DNA of 64,000 nt. Source: JBBPZK01 sp965219175. Its GTDB lineage: Bacteria; Actinomycetota; Rubrobacteria; Rubrobacterales; Rubrobacteraceae. Position 1 is the stretch's first letter. Every line of letters begins with the position of its first letter. A program made the position numbers and the translations under genes. Under the pieces are notes generated by a model. The model was not told the DNA's origin and did no database searches. It worked only from the letters and a program-made list of their open reading frames with translations. The stretch spans positions 2,046,001 to 2,110,000 of the forward strand of contig CBDCNI010000001.1 in the NCBI GenBank assembly GCA_965219175.1, read 5' to 3'. Of the stretch, positions 1 to 8,999 are shown one piece after another.

Positions 1-22
1 GGAGCCTGCCCAACCCATAGGT

Positions 23-36
23 GAATAAGCTTATTC
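23..36. promoter_or_regulatory. 14-bp perfect palindrome
   Basis: GAATAAGCTTATTC is a perfect palindrome about 105 bp upstream of the first gene. It could be an operator for that gene. A short palindrome can arise by chance, and the sequence to the left is not in the window. No promoter hexamers can be assigned with confidence in 1-141. Confidence 0.25.
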
Positions 37-141
37 GTTCCGTACCTTTACCCCAGTACGGTCACGCAGGCGTCAGGCCCTTAGTTCGTCACGATGTCAT
101 GCTACAGGTTCTTTTTGAAATAACCCGCTAGGAAGGTCGAT

Positions 142-831
142 TTGCCGTCAAAGAACGAGAACATATCCGTCATCACGGCGGCTTTCGAGCCGCTTGAGGG
201 AAAGCCAATACTCGACATCGGTTGTGGCAAAGGTGTCCTCGCGCGCTCGTTGTCGGAACTGGGAGCGTGCGTTACCGGGGTCGACCCAAACGGAGAAGCG
301 GTTGCGGTCGCCCGGCGAGCCGTTCCTGCGGGAACGTTTCATCAGGCCGGCGCGGAAGCGCTGCCGTTCGCGGATCGTTGCTTCGATGGGGCTATCTTCT
401 CGAACTCTCTTCATCACGTCCCGGAGCTCGCCATGCGTGAAGCCCTGCAAGAAGCGGCTCGCGTCGCGAAACCTGCGCAGCCCATCGTTATCATCGAGCC
501 CCTTGCCGAAGGCTCGTTCTTCTCTGTTTTGCGGTTGGTGGAGGATGAAACGTATGTTCGCGCCGCCGCTCAAAAGGTAATCGACGAGGTCTTCGAGAAC
601 GGAATGTTCGAGCAGATCAGACGCATCGATTACACGAGGCGGGAAAGTTTCACGTACCTGGGCCAGTTCCTGGACCGCATCGTCGCAGCGGCCCCCTCAC
701 GTACCACGGTTATCGAAGAACGCCGCCCTCAAGTCGAGGCCGCTTTTCTTCGTTACGCGAAAGTCTCCACCGACAACTCAACAATCCTGGAACAGCCCAT
801 GCGCGCGCACGTACTGAAAGCGAAATCCTGA
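142..831 (+). CDS. Class I SAM-dependent methyltransferase
   Basis: A 229-residue cytosolic methyltransferase of the UbiE/Methyltransf_11 type. The SAM-binding motif ILDIGCGKG lies at residues 23-31, followed by the acidic VTGVDP strand (about 44-49) and a motif IV region with NSLHHV near residue 92. The substrate is not deducible. The start is a TTG with AGGAAGG 5-6 bp upstream, and no better ATG exists. It converges on the HPr gene, so no operon partner is visible. Family assignment is firm; function is generic. Confidence 0.85.
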   Translation: MPSKNENISVITAAFEPLEGKPILDIGCGKGVLARSLSELGACVTGVDPNGEAVAVARRAVPAGTFHQAGAEALPFADRCFDGAIFSNSLHHVPELAMREALQEAARVAKPAQPIVIIEPLAEGSFFSVLRLVEDETYVRAAAQKVIDEVFENGMFEQIRRIDYTRRESFTYLGQFLDRIVAAAPSRTTVIEERRPQVEAAFLRYAKVSTDNSTILEQPMRAHVLKAKS

Positions 832-864
832 TCCCGCAGAGGTCCCGGCAAACTCAGCAGGCGG

Positions 865-1134
865 CTAGGCGGTCTGGGGCCCGGCGCCGGAGATCAGACG
901 CGTCAGAGCTTCCACGGCCTCTTCGGCGTCCACGCCATCGGCGCTTATCTTTATCTTCTCACCTTTCTTCGCCCCGAGCCCCATGATTTTTAGTGCGCTT
1001 TTGGCGTTCGCCTCGCGTTCACCTTTTATCACCCGGATGTCCGAAGTGAACTGCTTGGCCGTCTTTACGAACTCAGCCGCCGGCCGGGCGTGCAAACCTT
1101 CTTCGGCTCCTACCGCAGTCTCCTTCTCCGCCAC
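865..1134 (-). CDS. HPr family phosphocarrier protein
   Basis: An 89-residue HPr. The active-site histidine is exactly His15 in GLHARPA, and the regulatory serine is Ser46 in AKSALKIMGL, so both PTS phosphotransfer (from enzyme I) and HPr-kinase or catabolite-type control are possible in principle. The domain is full length. It lies just downstream of gpsA on the same strand (about 70 bp gap). No enzyme I or sugar-specific EII is in the window, so the carrier may serve a dihydroxyacetone-kinase-type or regulatory pathway. That last point is inference. Confidence 0.93.
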   Translation of the reverse strand: MAEKETAVGAEEGLHARPAAEFVKTAKQFTSDIRVIKGEREANAKSALKIMGLGAKKGEKIKISADGVDAEEAVEALTRLISGAGPQTA

Positions 1135-1206
1135 GATAACTCCTCTTCAAAGTCTGTCTCTTTGCTTGTTACGAGAACGGTTTTCAGTCTAACAGGATAC
1201 CCACTT

Positions 1207-2202
1207 CTACCCGGCTACTATGCGCTCCAGAGGAAGGCGCACGTTCTCCGTGCCGCCCACGCTCAATACCTCATCCAGGTACTGGAGCAACGGAAGCTTC
1301 TCCCGGATACCGAGTGACCGGGCGAGCATGAGCGCCGGCGGCAACGTCCCGAGCCCCTCCACGGTTGCGCCGTCCATGATCTCCCGCGCTTTCTCCGGCG
1401 GGTGTCCTTCTCCGAGCAACTTCCCGAAGTCGCCGTTGCGGCCCGTAAGGCAGGTAACGTAGAGGTCGCCGGCCCCGGCGGCCCCCGAAACCGTTTCCGG
1501 TCGTCCCCCGGAAGCCGTAGCGAACAGGAGCATCTCCCGCAACGCGACACCGAAGGCCAGAGACCGGAGGTTGGCGCTCTCAACTTCTCCGGCCAGCAGG
1601 TTGACCGCTATCGCGTAACAATTCTTGAGGGCGGAGCAGATACTCGTGCCGATCAGGTCGTCCGTGACCTCCGGAAGATAGTAAGACGTCCCGAAAGCGT
1701 CCCGCAGCTTCTCGGCGTGTTCGACGCTCTCCGACGCGAACACGGTTTGGGTCGGCAGCTTGTGGATCAACTCCGACGCCTTTACCGGCCCCCCTACCCC
1801 GACAACCGGCCGCCCCGCCCCGAGAACCTCCTGCACCCACGCGCCTATCGGCAAGACTTCACCCTCGCGCTCCATAAATCCTTTGGTCAAAACCATAACG
1901 GGTGCGCTCTCCGGGACTTTCGCGGCCACCTCCTCAACGACCCAGCGGATCCCCTCCGAAGAGACAGCCAGAGCACAGATATCTGCATCTTCCACGGCTT
2001 CTTGCAGGTTGAGGGTAGTCTCGACCGGCGACGCAGACAGCCGGACCCCCAAGTCCGGATGCGCCTCCCCGGAAGCTATGGCCCCGAGACGTTGACCATC
2101 GAGCCACTCAGGTCCCCAAAAGCAGACCTCGTGACTCCGCTCCAGCAACGGCGCCCCAAAAGCCGTACCCATCTGGCCCGCACCGAGGACCGCTACGCGC
2201 AT
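1207..2202 (-). CDS. gpsA: NAD(P)-dependent glycerol-3-phosphate dehydrogenase
   Basis: A 331-residue cytosolic enzyme reducing dihydroxyacetone phosphate to sn-glycerol 3-phosphate for phospholipid synthesis. The N-terminal Rossmann motif is GAGQMG (7-12). The C-terminal domain has the catalytic lysine region CSALKNCYAIA, GAGDLYVTCLTGRN and ATVEGLGT, all typical of GpsA. The usual GPSFA segment reads GGPVKASEL here, a divergence that may mark a lineage-specific subfamily. HPr follows on the same strand. The 2203-2444 gap to the divergent DeoR gene holds an AT-rich stretch near 2337-2362 that probably carries promoters, but no confident hexamers. Confidence 0.88.
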   Translation of the reverse strand: MRVAVLGAGQMGTAFGAPLLERSHEVCFWGPEWLDGQRLGAIASGEAHPDLGVRLSASPVETTLNLQEAVEDADICALAVSSEGIRWVVEEVAAKVPESAPVMVLTKGFMEREGEVLPIGAWVQEVLGAGRPVVGVGGPVKASELIHKLPTQTVFASESVEHAEKLRDAFGTSYYLPEVTDDLIGTSICSALKNCYAIAVNLLAGEVESANLRSLAFGVALREMLLFATASGGRPETVSGAAGAGDLYVTCLTGRNGDFGKLLGEGHPPEKAREIMDGATVEGLGTLPPALMLARSLGIREKLPLLQYLDEVLSVGGTENVRLPLERIVAG

Positions 2203-2444
2203 CTTGCGAACCCTTGCCGCTGTCCGTAATCAGATGGGAACGGCATACCCGGTCTATACCAGACTCTATGTCGCAAAGCAGAATTGAACCTGCCAGGCAT
2301 AACCTTCGTCATTTGCCGCCCCCCTTAGCAACAACTGTTTTTGTATACTTTTAAACTTTATCATGTGAAAACACGCCCCGCTCGGGGTGCATGTGTAGAA
2401 TAGATCAATGGAAATACGAAAATGGATTGTAGAGTCTGCCGATC

Positions 2445-3242
2445 ATGACGCCTAACGACGGGCGCACGAGTGGAAGCTCTACGCCATTTCTGAGGCAGGA
2501 GCAGATAGCGGAGCACGTACTCCGGCACGGCTCGGTATCGGCCAAAGAGCTTTCTTCGATCTTCGGCGTGAGCGTTATGACGGTTCACCGCGACCTGGAC
2601 GAGTTGGAGCGGCAGGGAGTATTGCGGAAGTTGCGGGGGGCGGCAGAGCCCCAGCCTTCGAGCCTCTTCGAGAGCAACGTCCGCTACCGGCTCCGGGCGT
2701 CAAAAGCCGAGAAAGAGGCGCTCGCCCGGCATGCGATCAAGAAAATAGCGCCCGGCCAGGCGGTAATGCTCGACGACTCGACCACCGCGCTGCCGCTGGT
2801 GGCGTTGCTTCACGCCGTCGCCCCGTTGACCGTTATCACGAACTTCGCGATGGGTATCAGGGAGTTGAGCATGGTCAAGGGGATCACCCTGATATGCCTC
2901 GGTGGCGAATACCTCGCCGGGCACGACGCCTTTACCGGCGTGGTCTGCGAAACTGCCGTTGCCTCCCTGCGGGCCGACATCCTCTTTATGTCCACCTCGG
3001 CCATTTCGGGGTGCGTCGCGATGCACCAGGAGCAGGAGATCATCCGAACCAAGCGGGCTATGCTCGGCTCCGCCGAGTACAAGGTTCTCCTGATGGACCA
3101 CCACAAACTCGGTAAGGTCGCCCTCCACCGGCTCGCTCACCTGGATGAGTTCGACCTGGTCATAGTAGATTCAGGCGTGGACAAAGCGCAGCTCGCCGAA
3201 CTCCGGGAGTGCAACACGCCGGTCGAAATAGCACCGGCCTAG
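2445..3242 (+). CDS. DeoR/GlpR family transcriptional regulator
   Basis: A 265-residue repressor. The N-terminal HTH (about residues 17-67) contains SVSAKELSSIFGVSVMTVHRDLDELERQGVL, a classic DeoR wing. The C-terminal DeoRC sensor domain has DDSTTALPLV and VITNFAMG, which bind phosphorylated sugar effectors. It converges on the aldolase-ADH-SDR genes, so it is a likely regulator of that locus. A second regulator of a different family (SorC) lies at the other end of the locus, which may mean two effectors. The ATG start is at the expected place for the family. Confidence 0.9.
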   Translation: MTPNDGRTSGSSTPFLRQEQIAEHVLRHGSVSAKELSSIFGVSVMTVHRDLDELERQGVLRKLRGAAEPQPSSLFESNVRYRLRASKAEKEALARHAIKKIAPGQAVMLDDSTTALPLVALLHAVAPLTVITNFAMGIRELSMVKGITLICLGGEYLAGHDAFTGVVCETAVASLRADILFMSTSAISGCVAMHQEQEIIRTKRAMLGSAEYKVLLMDHHKLGKVALHRLAHLDEFDLVIVDSGVDKAQLAELRECNTPVEIAPA

Positions 3243-3263
3243 CGCAAAGCGACTCGGTCCTCT

Positions 3264-3944
3264 CTAGTCTTCGCGGCCGGTGCCCTTCGGCGCGGACTTC
3301 GACTGACCGTAATCGTGGATCTTGGCCGAAACCTCCGCCATCTGCTCTTCGTCGAGGAGGATAGGCTCCCCTACCAGACGTGCGTGGTAGTAGATCTCCG
3401 CCATATCCTCCAACACGACCGTGAGAGAGAACGCCTTTTCCGGCCCGTCCCCGACAGCTATGGTCCCGTGGTTCTGTAGCAGACAGACCCGGTGCGAGTC
3501 TCCGAGCGTATCGCTCGCGTGTCGGGCAAGCTCCTCGGTCCCGTAAGTCGCGTAAGGTGAGATCGGCACCCGGTTCTCGTCCGAGAGCACCGCGAGCATG
3601 TAGTGAACCGTCGGTATCTCCCAGCCGAGGCAAGCAAGCGTGGTCGAGAACTTGGAGTGAGTGTGGACGATGCCGCCGACCTCCGCGCGCGAGCGGTAGA
3701 TTCCGGTGTGCATCGGGGTCTCGGTGGAGGGCGCGAAGTTCCCTTCCAGTACCTCCCCGCCCTGGTCCACGACGACGATATCGTCCGGTTCCAGCACGGA
3801 GTAGTCCAGCCCGCTCGGTGTTATGAGGATGTTCCCATCCTCGGTGCGGGCGCTCACGTTCCCCGAGGTCCCGGTGACGAGACCGGAGGAGATCATCTCG
3901 CGCGCGACCTTCGCCACTTCTTCGCGCAAATCCTGATGCTTCAT
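3264..3944 (-). CDS. Class II aldolase/adducin family protein
   Basis: A 226-residue zinc-dependent aldolase of the FucA/AraD group. The metal-site features are STETPMH (catalytic acid and first His region), GGIVHTHSKFS (HxH pair) and LQNHGT (third histidine). Members cleave sugar phosphates such as fuculose-1-P or ribulose-1-P to dihydroxyacetone phosphate and an aldehyde, or epimerise ribulose-5-P. The ATG immediately follows the stop of the zinc alcohol dehydrogenase (no gap), so translation is coupled. With the upstream SDR this forms a sugar or polyol catabolic operon. The substrate is unresolved because no kinase is nearby. Confidence 0.88.
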   Translation of the reverse strand: MKHQDLREEVAKVAREMISSGLVTGTSGNVSARTEDGNILITPSGLDYSVLEPDDIVVVDQGGEVLEGNFAPSTETPMHTGIYRSRAEVGGIVHTHSKFSTTLACLGWEIPTVHYMLAVLSDENRVPISPYATYGTEELARHASDTLGDSHRVCLLQNHGTIAVGDGPEKAFSLTVVLEDMAEIYYHARLVGEPILLDEEQMAEVSAKIHDYGQSKSAPKGTGRED

Positions 3945-4985
3945 CTACGCTCCCTGAGGTTTTATCTCGTACTTGATGCCTTCCTGCCGCCCGTGCCTCT
4001 CCAGAGCGTCGAGCACGTTTTCTAGCGACTCTACCCCGGAGACGAACGCATCCGCGTCGAACCGGGGACCGGACAGCAGGTCATACGCGAGCCGCACCGT
4101 GTAGGGAGTGTGGTGGAAGATCCCCCGGATGGTAAGTTGCGAGTAGTGGAGGAGCAGCGTGTCAACAGAGATCGAAGTTCCCGACGGAGCCCCGCCAAAG
4201 AGCGTAACTTCCCCGCCTTTTCGAACCATCCGGAGCGCCTCTTCCCACACCTCCGGCAGGCCGACCGCCTCGATGACCACGTCCGCGCCGCGCTCTTGTG
4301 GCGTCCACTCCCGCACCATCTCCGCGCTGTTTACGTTTTCTGAAGCCTCAACGGTCTCCTCGGCCCCGAGCCGGCGGGCGACCTTCAGCCGTTCGGCGCT
4401 CCGGTCCACGCAGACGACGCGCGCGCCGCGCATCGCCGCCAGATGGACGAACATCAGCCCGATCTGTCCGGCCCCGACGACCGCCACCCGGTCTCCCATC
4501 GCGATCGGCGTCCTCACGACTCCGTGAACCGCACACGCCAGCGGCTCTAACAAGGCCGCCCGCCGGTACTCCATCCCATCCGGGACCTCGTACATGTTCT
4601 GTTCCACTATCCTCGCCGGCACCACGATGTACTCCGCGAAAGCCCCGTTAAGGAACTCAAGCTCTTCGCACATGGACTGATCTCCGGCCAGACAGTAGTA
4701 GCAGTGGTTGCACGGCGCAGAGTTGGCCGCAACGACCCGCATTCCCGTCTCCCAGCGCGGGTCGACGCCCTCGCCGAGCTTCTCGATCGTCCCGCCGAAC
4801 TCGTGTCCGAAAGGCGACGGCAACTCTTTCATGAGTGTGGGATGCCCCCGCCGGTAAGTCTTCACATCGGTGCCGCAGGTAAGCGCGGCCCCGATCTTGA
4901 CCAGCACCTCCCCCGCCCCCGGCTCGGGTGCCGGAACGTCTTCCATACGCACGTCGCCCGGACTGTAGAACATAGCCGCTCTCAA
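3945..4985 (-). CDS. Zinc-dependent medium-chain alcohol dehydrogenase
   Basis: A 346-residue MDR-superfamily dehydrogenase of the sorbitol/threonine dehydrogenase type. Catalytic zinc ligands are seen in CGTDVKTY and GHEFGG. A four-cysteine structural zinc lobe (PCNHCYYCLAGDQSMC) is present, and the nucleotide fold has GAGQIG. It likely oxidises a polyol or sugar alcohol with NAD(P). It lies between the SDR (88 bp upstream ORF boundary) and the aldolase, which it abuts. The two dehydrogenases suggest sequential oxidation of one polyol; this is inference. Confidence 0.9.
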   Translation of the reverse strand: MRAAMFYSPGDVRMEDVPAPEPGAGEVLVKIGAALTCGTDVKTYRRGHPTLMKELPSPFGHEFGGTIEKLGEGVDPRWETGMRVVAANSAPCNHCYYCLAGDQSMCEELEFLNGAFAEYIVVPARIVEQNMYEVPDGMEYRRAALLEPLACAVHGVVRTPIAMGDRVAVVGAGQIGLMFVHLAAMRGARVVCVDRSAERLKVARRLGAEETVEASENVNSAEMVREWTPQERGADVVIEAVGLPEVWEEALRMVRKGGEVTLFGGAPSGTSISVDTLLLHYSQLTIRGIFHHTPYTVRLAYDLLSGPRFDADAFVSGVESLENVLDALERHGRQEGIKYEIKPQGA

Positions 4986-5073
4986 AGACCTCTACCTCCT
5001 GAATCTCTTACAACGAACACGAATTTTTCTCCACTACACATTCTCTCACTCTTTAGCGGTCCACTGGAGCAGA

Positions 5074-5826
5074 TCAGCTCATCAACAGTCCACCGTTGAT
5101 CTCCAGCACTTCCCCGAGTATGTAGCCCGAGCCGGAAGAAGCCAGAAACAGGACAGCCTCGGCCACCTCTTCGGGTGTTCCTTCTCGCGCCAGGGGGATA
5201 GCTTCCGCTTTCTCCGCCCTCTTTTCGGGTGGTGTGAACTGATCGTGGAACGGCGTGTCTATGCGTCCCGGCGCCACGGCGTTTACCAGGATACCCTGCG
5301 GTCCCAGGTCTTTCGCCATCGTCCGGGTCATGGTGCTGACGCCACCTTTGGCGGCCGCATAGGCGATAGAGTTCGCGCTGCCGCCGTCCCTCGCGGAGAT
5401 GGACGAGACGTTGACGATCCTACCTCTCCCCTGCCGTTTCATGAGCGGCAACACAGCCTGCGAACAGAGATAGACGGACTTGAGGTTCACAGCCATCACC
5501 CGGTCCCACAACTCCTCCGTCATCTCCTCCAGCGACGCCCTCTCGACCATCGAGCCCGCGTTGTTTACGAGGATATCCAGCCTGCCGTAATGCTCTTCTA
5601 CTTCCCGCGCCATTCTTTCCACGTCCTCGGCGTCGGCAACGTTCCCCTGCACCAGAAGAACGTCTCTACCGAGTTCTTCTACCCGACCGGCAACTTCCTC
5701 CGCCTTGTCCCTACTCTCACCATAGTGGACCACGACATCACAGCCACGCTCGGCGAACGCTAGACAGATCGCCCGACCTATCCCCGTACTACTTCCCGTA
5801 ACCCACGCTACCTCTCCCGAGAACAC
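5074..5826 (-). CDS. SDR family oxidoreductase (FabG-like)
   Basis: A 250-residue short-chain dehydrogenase from a GTG start preceded by GGAAGGAG. The open frame extends upstream to 5892, but that stretch overlaps a palindromic operator and gives no homologous residues, so I reject the longer form. Motifs are TGSSTGIG (cofactor), NNAGS, the serine in NVSSIS, and YAAAKG (YxxxK catalytic pair). The C-terminal GEVLEINGG is typical. It heads the minus-strand catabolic set with the ADH and aldolase. The substrate is probably a sugar acid or polyol, not fatty-acyl ACP, given the context. Confidence 0.88.
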   Translation of the reverse strand: MFSGEVAWVTGSSTGIGRAICLAFAERGCDVVVHYGESRDKAEEVAGRVEELGRDVLLVQGNVADAEDVERMAREVEEHYGRLDILVNNAGSMVERASLEEMTEELWDRVMAVNLKSVYLCSQAVLPLMKRQGRGRIVNVSSISARDGGSANSIAYAAAKGGVSTMTRTMAKDLGPQGILVNAVAPGRIDTPFHDQFTPPEKRAEKAEAIPLAREGTPEEVAEAVLFLASSGSGYILGEVLEINGGLLMS

Positions 5827-5866
5827 CCCGCTCCTTCCCTGCTTCAGTCGCTCCAATCTATTTTCT

Positions 5867-5899
5867 GTGACTTTTGTTCTAACTATAGACAAAAGTCAC
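5867..5899. promoter_or_regulatory. Perfect 11-bp inverted repeat, probable operator
   Basis: GTGACTTTTGT (5867-5877) and ACAAAAGTCAC (5889-5899) are exact reverse complements around an 11-bp spacer. The site lies between the SDR start and the divergent oxidoreductase-SorC gene pair, about 40 bp upstream of the SDR GTG. Size, symmetry and place fit the operator of a dimeric or tetrameric sugar regulator, most simply the SorC-type protein encoded downstream. No second copy was noticed in the locus. Confidence 0.65.
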
Positions 5900-6027
5900 G
5901 CTCATTATGTACTATGTCTGTGGGAAAGTACAGGCTAGGGAAAGAGGTGCTAAATGGGTGTGGGATCCTACTCACCTTTGAACTTCGGTATTTTGTATAG
6001 CTACCGCTTCGGAATGAGGCTTTTCTG

Positions 6028-7290
6028 GTGAGCATGAGACGAAGGCTCGAAGAGTTGAAAAAAGCAGACACTCCCATCCGGGTCGGGCTCATCGGCGCGG
6101 GCCAGATGGGTCGGGGTTTTATAGCCCAGGTTGCAGGCATCCCCGGAATGACGGTGGTTTCCGCGGCGGATGTGGATACGGAGCGAGCCTTGCGAGCTTT
6201 CCGGGAAGCGGGCCAGGAGCCGGTCGAAGGTAGGAACGGCTCCACCAGCAATCCCGCAGTCACCGCAGACGCCCTGGATGTGGCACGTTCGGAGCGGGTG
6301 GACGTGGTGGTGGAGGCGACCGGCATCCCGGAGATCGGGGCGCGCGTGGCCTACGAGGCCATCCAGAACGGCAAACACGTCGTCATGCTCAACGTCGAGA
6401 CGGACGTCACGGTCGGTCCCATATTGAATCGGATGGCGGAGAGCGCGGGCGTCGTCTACACCGGCTCCGCGGGCGACGAGCCGGGCGCCATCCTGGAACT
6501 CTACGACTTCGCCCGGTCTCTGGGGTTCGAGATCGTCGCCGCCGGTAAAGGTAAAAACAATCCCCTGGACGTGTCCGCCGACCCCGATTCTCTTGTAGAA
6601 GAAGCCGAACGAAAACACATGAACCCGAAGATGCTCGCTTCCTTCGTGGACGGCACCAAGACGATGGTCGAGATGGCGGCGGTCGCAAACGCCACTGGTC
6701 TCACGCCAGACATTCCGGGGATGCACGGTCCGGAGGAGACGGTCCCGGCTCGCCTCACGCAAGTGTTCAGCCTGAGAGAAGAAGGTGGAGTTCTCTCTCG
6801 CTACGGCAGGGTGGACTACGTGCGCGGGATAGCGCCTGGTGTGTTCGTCTTGATCCGCTCCCCGGAAGGTCCCGTCAGGGAGACTATGCAGTACCTCGGA
6901 CAAGGCGAGGGACCGAACCACGTTCTCTATCGCCCATACCACCTGACCAGCCTCGAAACACCAATGTCCGTGGCCCGCGCGGCCATCTACGGCGAAGCCA
7001 CCATAGCGCCCGGACGCACGCCTATAGCCGAAGTGGTGGCGGTGGCGAAGCGGGATCTCGCGGCCGGCGAGAAGCTCGGCGGCATCGGCTCGGCGGACTA
7101 CTATGGGCGGATATACGAGTCTTCGGAAGCAGCAGGGCTGTTGCCGCTCGGGCTCGCGTCCGGGGCTCGCGTCACGCGGCCCGTTGCTAGCGGGGAGGCC
7201 ATATCCCGCGCCGGGGTGGAACTCGACGGGCGGTCCTTCGTGGTAAGCTTGCGGCGGCTCCAGGAAGCATCTCTCGAAGGCGAGGTCTGA
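6028..7290 (+). CDS. NAD(P)-dependent oxidoreductase with SAF domain
   Basis: A 420-residue protein with an N-terminal Rossmann domain (VGLIGAGQMGRGF, about 19-31) resembling homoserine dehydrogenase, a middle substrate domain (GKGKNN near 180), and a C-terminal SAF domain (about 340-410: AVAKRDLAAGEKLGGIG). This architecture occurs in sugar-catabolic loci, but I cannot name the substrate. The GTG at 6028 has a GAGG about 9 bp upstream; ATG at 6034 is an alternative. It is followed after 4 bp by the SorC gene, so the two are co-transcribed. It is divergent from the SDR-ADH-aldolase set across the palindrome. Confidence 0.8.
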   Translation: MSMRRRLEELKKADTPIRVGLIGAGQMGRGFIAQVAGIPGMTVVSAADVDTERALRAFREAGQEPVEGRNGSTSNPAVTADALDVARSERVDVVVEATGIPEIGARVAYEAIQNGKHVVMLNVETDVTVGPILNRMAESAGVVYTGSAGDEPGAILELYDFARSLGFEIVAAGKGKNNPLDVSADPDSLVEEAERKHMNPKMLASFVDGTKTMVEMAAVANATGLTPDIPGMHGPEETVPARLTQVFSLREEGGVLSRYGRVDYVRGIAPGVFVLIRSPEGPVRETMQYLGQGEGPNHVLYRPYHLTSLETPMSVARAAIYGEATIAPGRTPIAEVVAVAKRDLAAGEKLGGIGSADYYGRIYESSEAAGLLPLGLASGARVTRPVASGEAISRAGVELDGRSFVVSLRRLQEASLEGEV

Positions 7291-7294
7291 ATTT

Positions 7295-8299
7295 TTGACC
7301 GTGGATCGTAGCACCGTTCAATCACAGGCGCTCACGGATCAAGAACGTCTGATCCTGAAGGTGCTCCGGCTCTACTACGAACACGACCTAACCCAGGCCG
7401 ACATCGCCGCGAGGATGGGTTTCTCGCGGCCAAAGGTGTCTAAGTTGATCTCCGACGGCCGCGACATGGGACTGGTGAAGATAGAAGTAGCCCGTCCCGA
7501 AGACGACCTCGCGCCGCTTGAGATAGCCCTCGAAAACGGCTACGGTCTCACGGAAGCAATCGTCGTGCCGTCGAGTGGAGCCCGCGAGGCTACCGAGACC
7601 TCGGCCGGCCTCGCCGGGGCCGCCCTGCTCAAACGCATCTGTAACTCGACAACCGCCCTCGGGCTCTCCTGGGGCGTTTCGCTGCGCGCCCTGGCAGACG
7701 CCGTGTCCCCCGGAGCATTTGCCTGCGGAAGGGTAGTGCCGCTCGTCGGCGGCATGGGCAAAACGAAAGCCCGGCTACACTCCAGCCAGGTATGCGCGAC
7801 CGTCGCGGGGAAGCTCAGGGTCGAAATCCTGGACCTGGCTGCACCGGCCATCGCCCGCTCTCCGCAGAGCAGGACTGAACTCGCGGCTCTGCCCGGCATA
7901 CACGAGACTCTTTCCGTGGGGAAGAGTTGCGACGTAGCTGTGGTTGGTATCGGCGGCATACTACCCGATTCCACGATGGTCGAAGCCGGTTACTTCTCAC
8001 AGGAGGAGTTCCTCAGACTCGGGGATCAGGGCATCGTGGGAGATGTTTGTTGCCACTTCTTAGATGCGGAAGGAGAGGCTCGGTATCCGGATCTCTCGGG
8101 GCGCATAGTCGGCGTCACGCCGGAGGACCTACGCGCAACCCCAACGAAGATCGGCATCGCCACCGGGAGGGAGAAAGCGTTTGGGGTGTCGGCGGCGATC
8201 CTGGGAGGCTACATCAGCAGCTTGATCTGCGACGGCGACCTCGCCGTTTCTCTACTAGACCTTCTGAAACGGAGAAAAAGCAGTGAGCAGGTCGGATAA
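7295..8299 (+). CDS. SorC/DeoR-type sugar-binding transcriptional regulator
   Basis: A 334-residue regulator. The N-terminal sigma70-region-4-like HTH is LTQADIAARMGFSRPKVSKLI (about 29-49). The long C-terminal sugar-binding domain has GLSWGVSLRALA, VVPLVGGMG, and the LGDQGIVGDVCCHFLD and IATGREKAFGVSAAILGGYIS segments seen in SorC, CggR and DeoR (B. subtilis). Effectors are usually phosphosugars. It starts 4 bp after the SAF-domain oxidoreductase, from TTG 7295 or GTG 7301. Likely regulator of the divergent catabolic genes through the palindrome at 5867-5899 (inference). Confidence 0.88.
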   Translation: MTVDRSTVQSQALTDQERLILKVLRLYYEHDLTQADIAARMGFSRPKVSKLISDGRDMGLVKIEVARPEDDLAPLEIALENGYGLTEAIVVPSSGAREATETSAGLAGAALLKRICNSTTALGLSWGVSLRALADAVSPGAFACGRVVPLVGGMGKTKARLHSSQVCATVAGKLRVEILDLAAPAIARSPQSRTELAALPGIHETLSVGKSCDVAVVGIGGILPDSTMVEAGYFSQEEFLRLGDQGIVGDVCCHFLDAEGEARYPDLSGRIVGVTPEDLRATPTKIGIATGREKAFGVSAAILGGYISSLICDGDLAVSLLDLLKRRKSSEQVG

Positions 8300-8416
8300 G
8301 GGCAAGTTCGCGGGTTCCATGAGCATGATATCTAGTACACTCAAGGCGAGTTGTCGCATGGCGGAGCCTGTTCCATCGGCGGCGACTTTGGTTAGGGAGC
8401 CATCAAAGGAGAGACT

Positions 8417-8761
8417 TTGAAGGTTGAGCGAGACGCCATACTAACCTGCTCGGCCTGCGGAGTAGAGGGGCCGCACGAACTGCTGTACCTGTCCGAGCAC
8501 CTGTCGGCGAGCCGCTGCGTAAACTGCGGCAAAAGCCAGATCTACTCCGGAAGGATATACAGCGAGTATGCCAGAGACCTCGTAGAGCGAACCGGACGCC
8601 TGCCCCGCAAGTTCGTGGAAGAAGCACTGAAGCACCCGACAAAGGTTGTAGGTTGGCCTCTAAAAGCCCTCCTGAAACCTTACGGCCTTATCAGGGAAGT
8701 AGATCAGGTAAACACCTTCCACCAGAGCAACCGCTCCCCCACTCCCGGCAGAAGGATCTAG
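8417..8761 (+). CDS. Small zinc-ribbon protein of unknown function
   Basis: A 114-residue protein starting at TTG with AAAGGAGAG about 8 bp upstream. The N-terminal half has two CxxC knuckles (CSACG near residue 11 and CVNCGK near 37), a treble-clef or zinc-ribbon pattern. The middle part is helical and basic, with no membrane segment. It stands alone about 120 bp after the SorC gene. I do not recognise a named family. 8300-8416 shows no other gene. Confidence 0.6.
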   Translation: MKVERDAILTCSACGVEGPHELLYLSEHLSASRCVNCGKSQIYSGRIYSEYARDLVERTGRLPRKFVEEALKHPTKVVGWPLKALLKPYGLIREVDQVNTFHQSNRSPTPGRRI

Positions 8762-8801
8762 CTAGATACAGGAAGAGAGCGGGCCGCGTGTAGCAAGTAG
8801 C

Positions 8802-8999
8802 TCACAAGATCTCACGTGTCGCCCTGACTTCCTCCAGGTATTCGAGCACTTCCTCCACCGGAATCACATCCCCATACTTCGCATCTATGTCATAGAGGTT
8901 CGCCTCGTGGGCATCGAGGTTTCGATCTCCAATTGCTTCACGCGGGACCACTATGCCACGATATCGGGTGGGCCTGATTCTATAGCGCCGCCATTCCGC
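8802..8999 (-). pseudogene. C-terminal remnant of an isochorismatase-like cysteine hydrolase
   Basis: Reading the minus strand gives an uninterrupted 65-codon stretch ending in TGA that contains GIVVPREAIGDRN, AHEANLYDIDAKYGDV and VEEVLEYLEE. These match the C-terminal end of cysteine hydrolases of the isochorismatase fold, where a VVxDAV...EAHEANLFDI...YGDV pattern is usual. The catalytic Asp, Lys and Cys regions should lie upstream, but the frame is closed by stops at 9000-9005 and the next gene begins soon after. This is therefore a decayed fragment of about one third of a gene. Confidence 0.6.
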
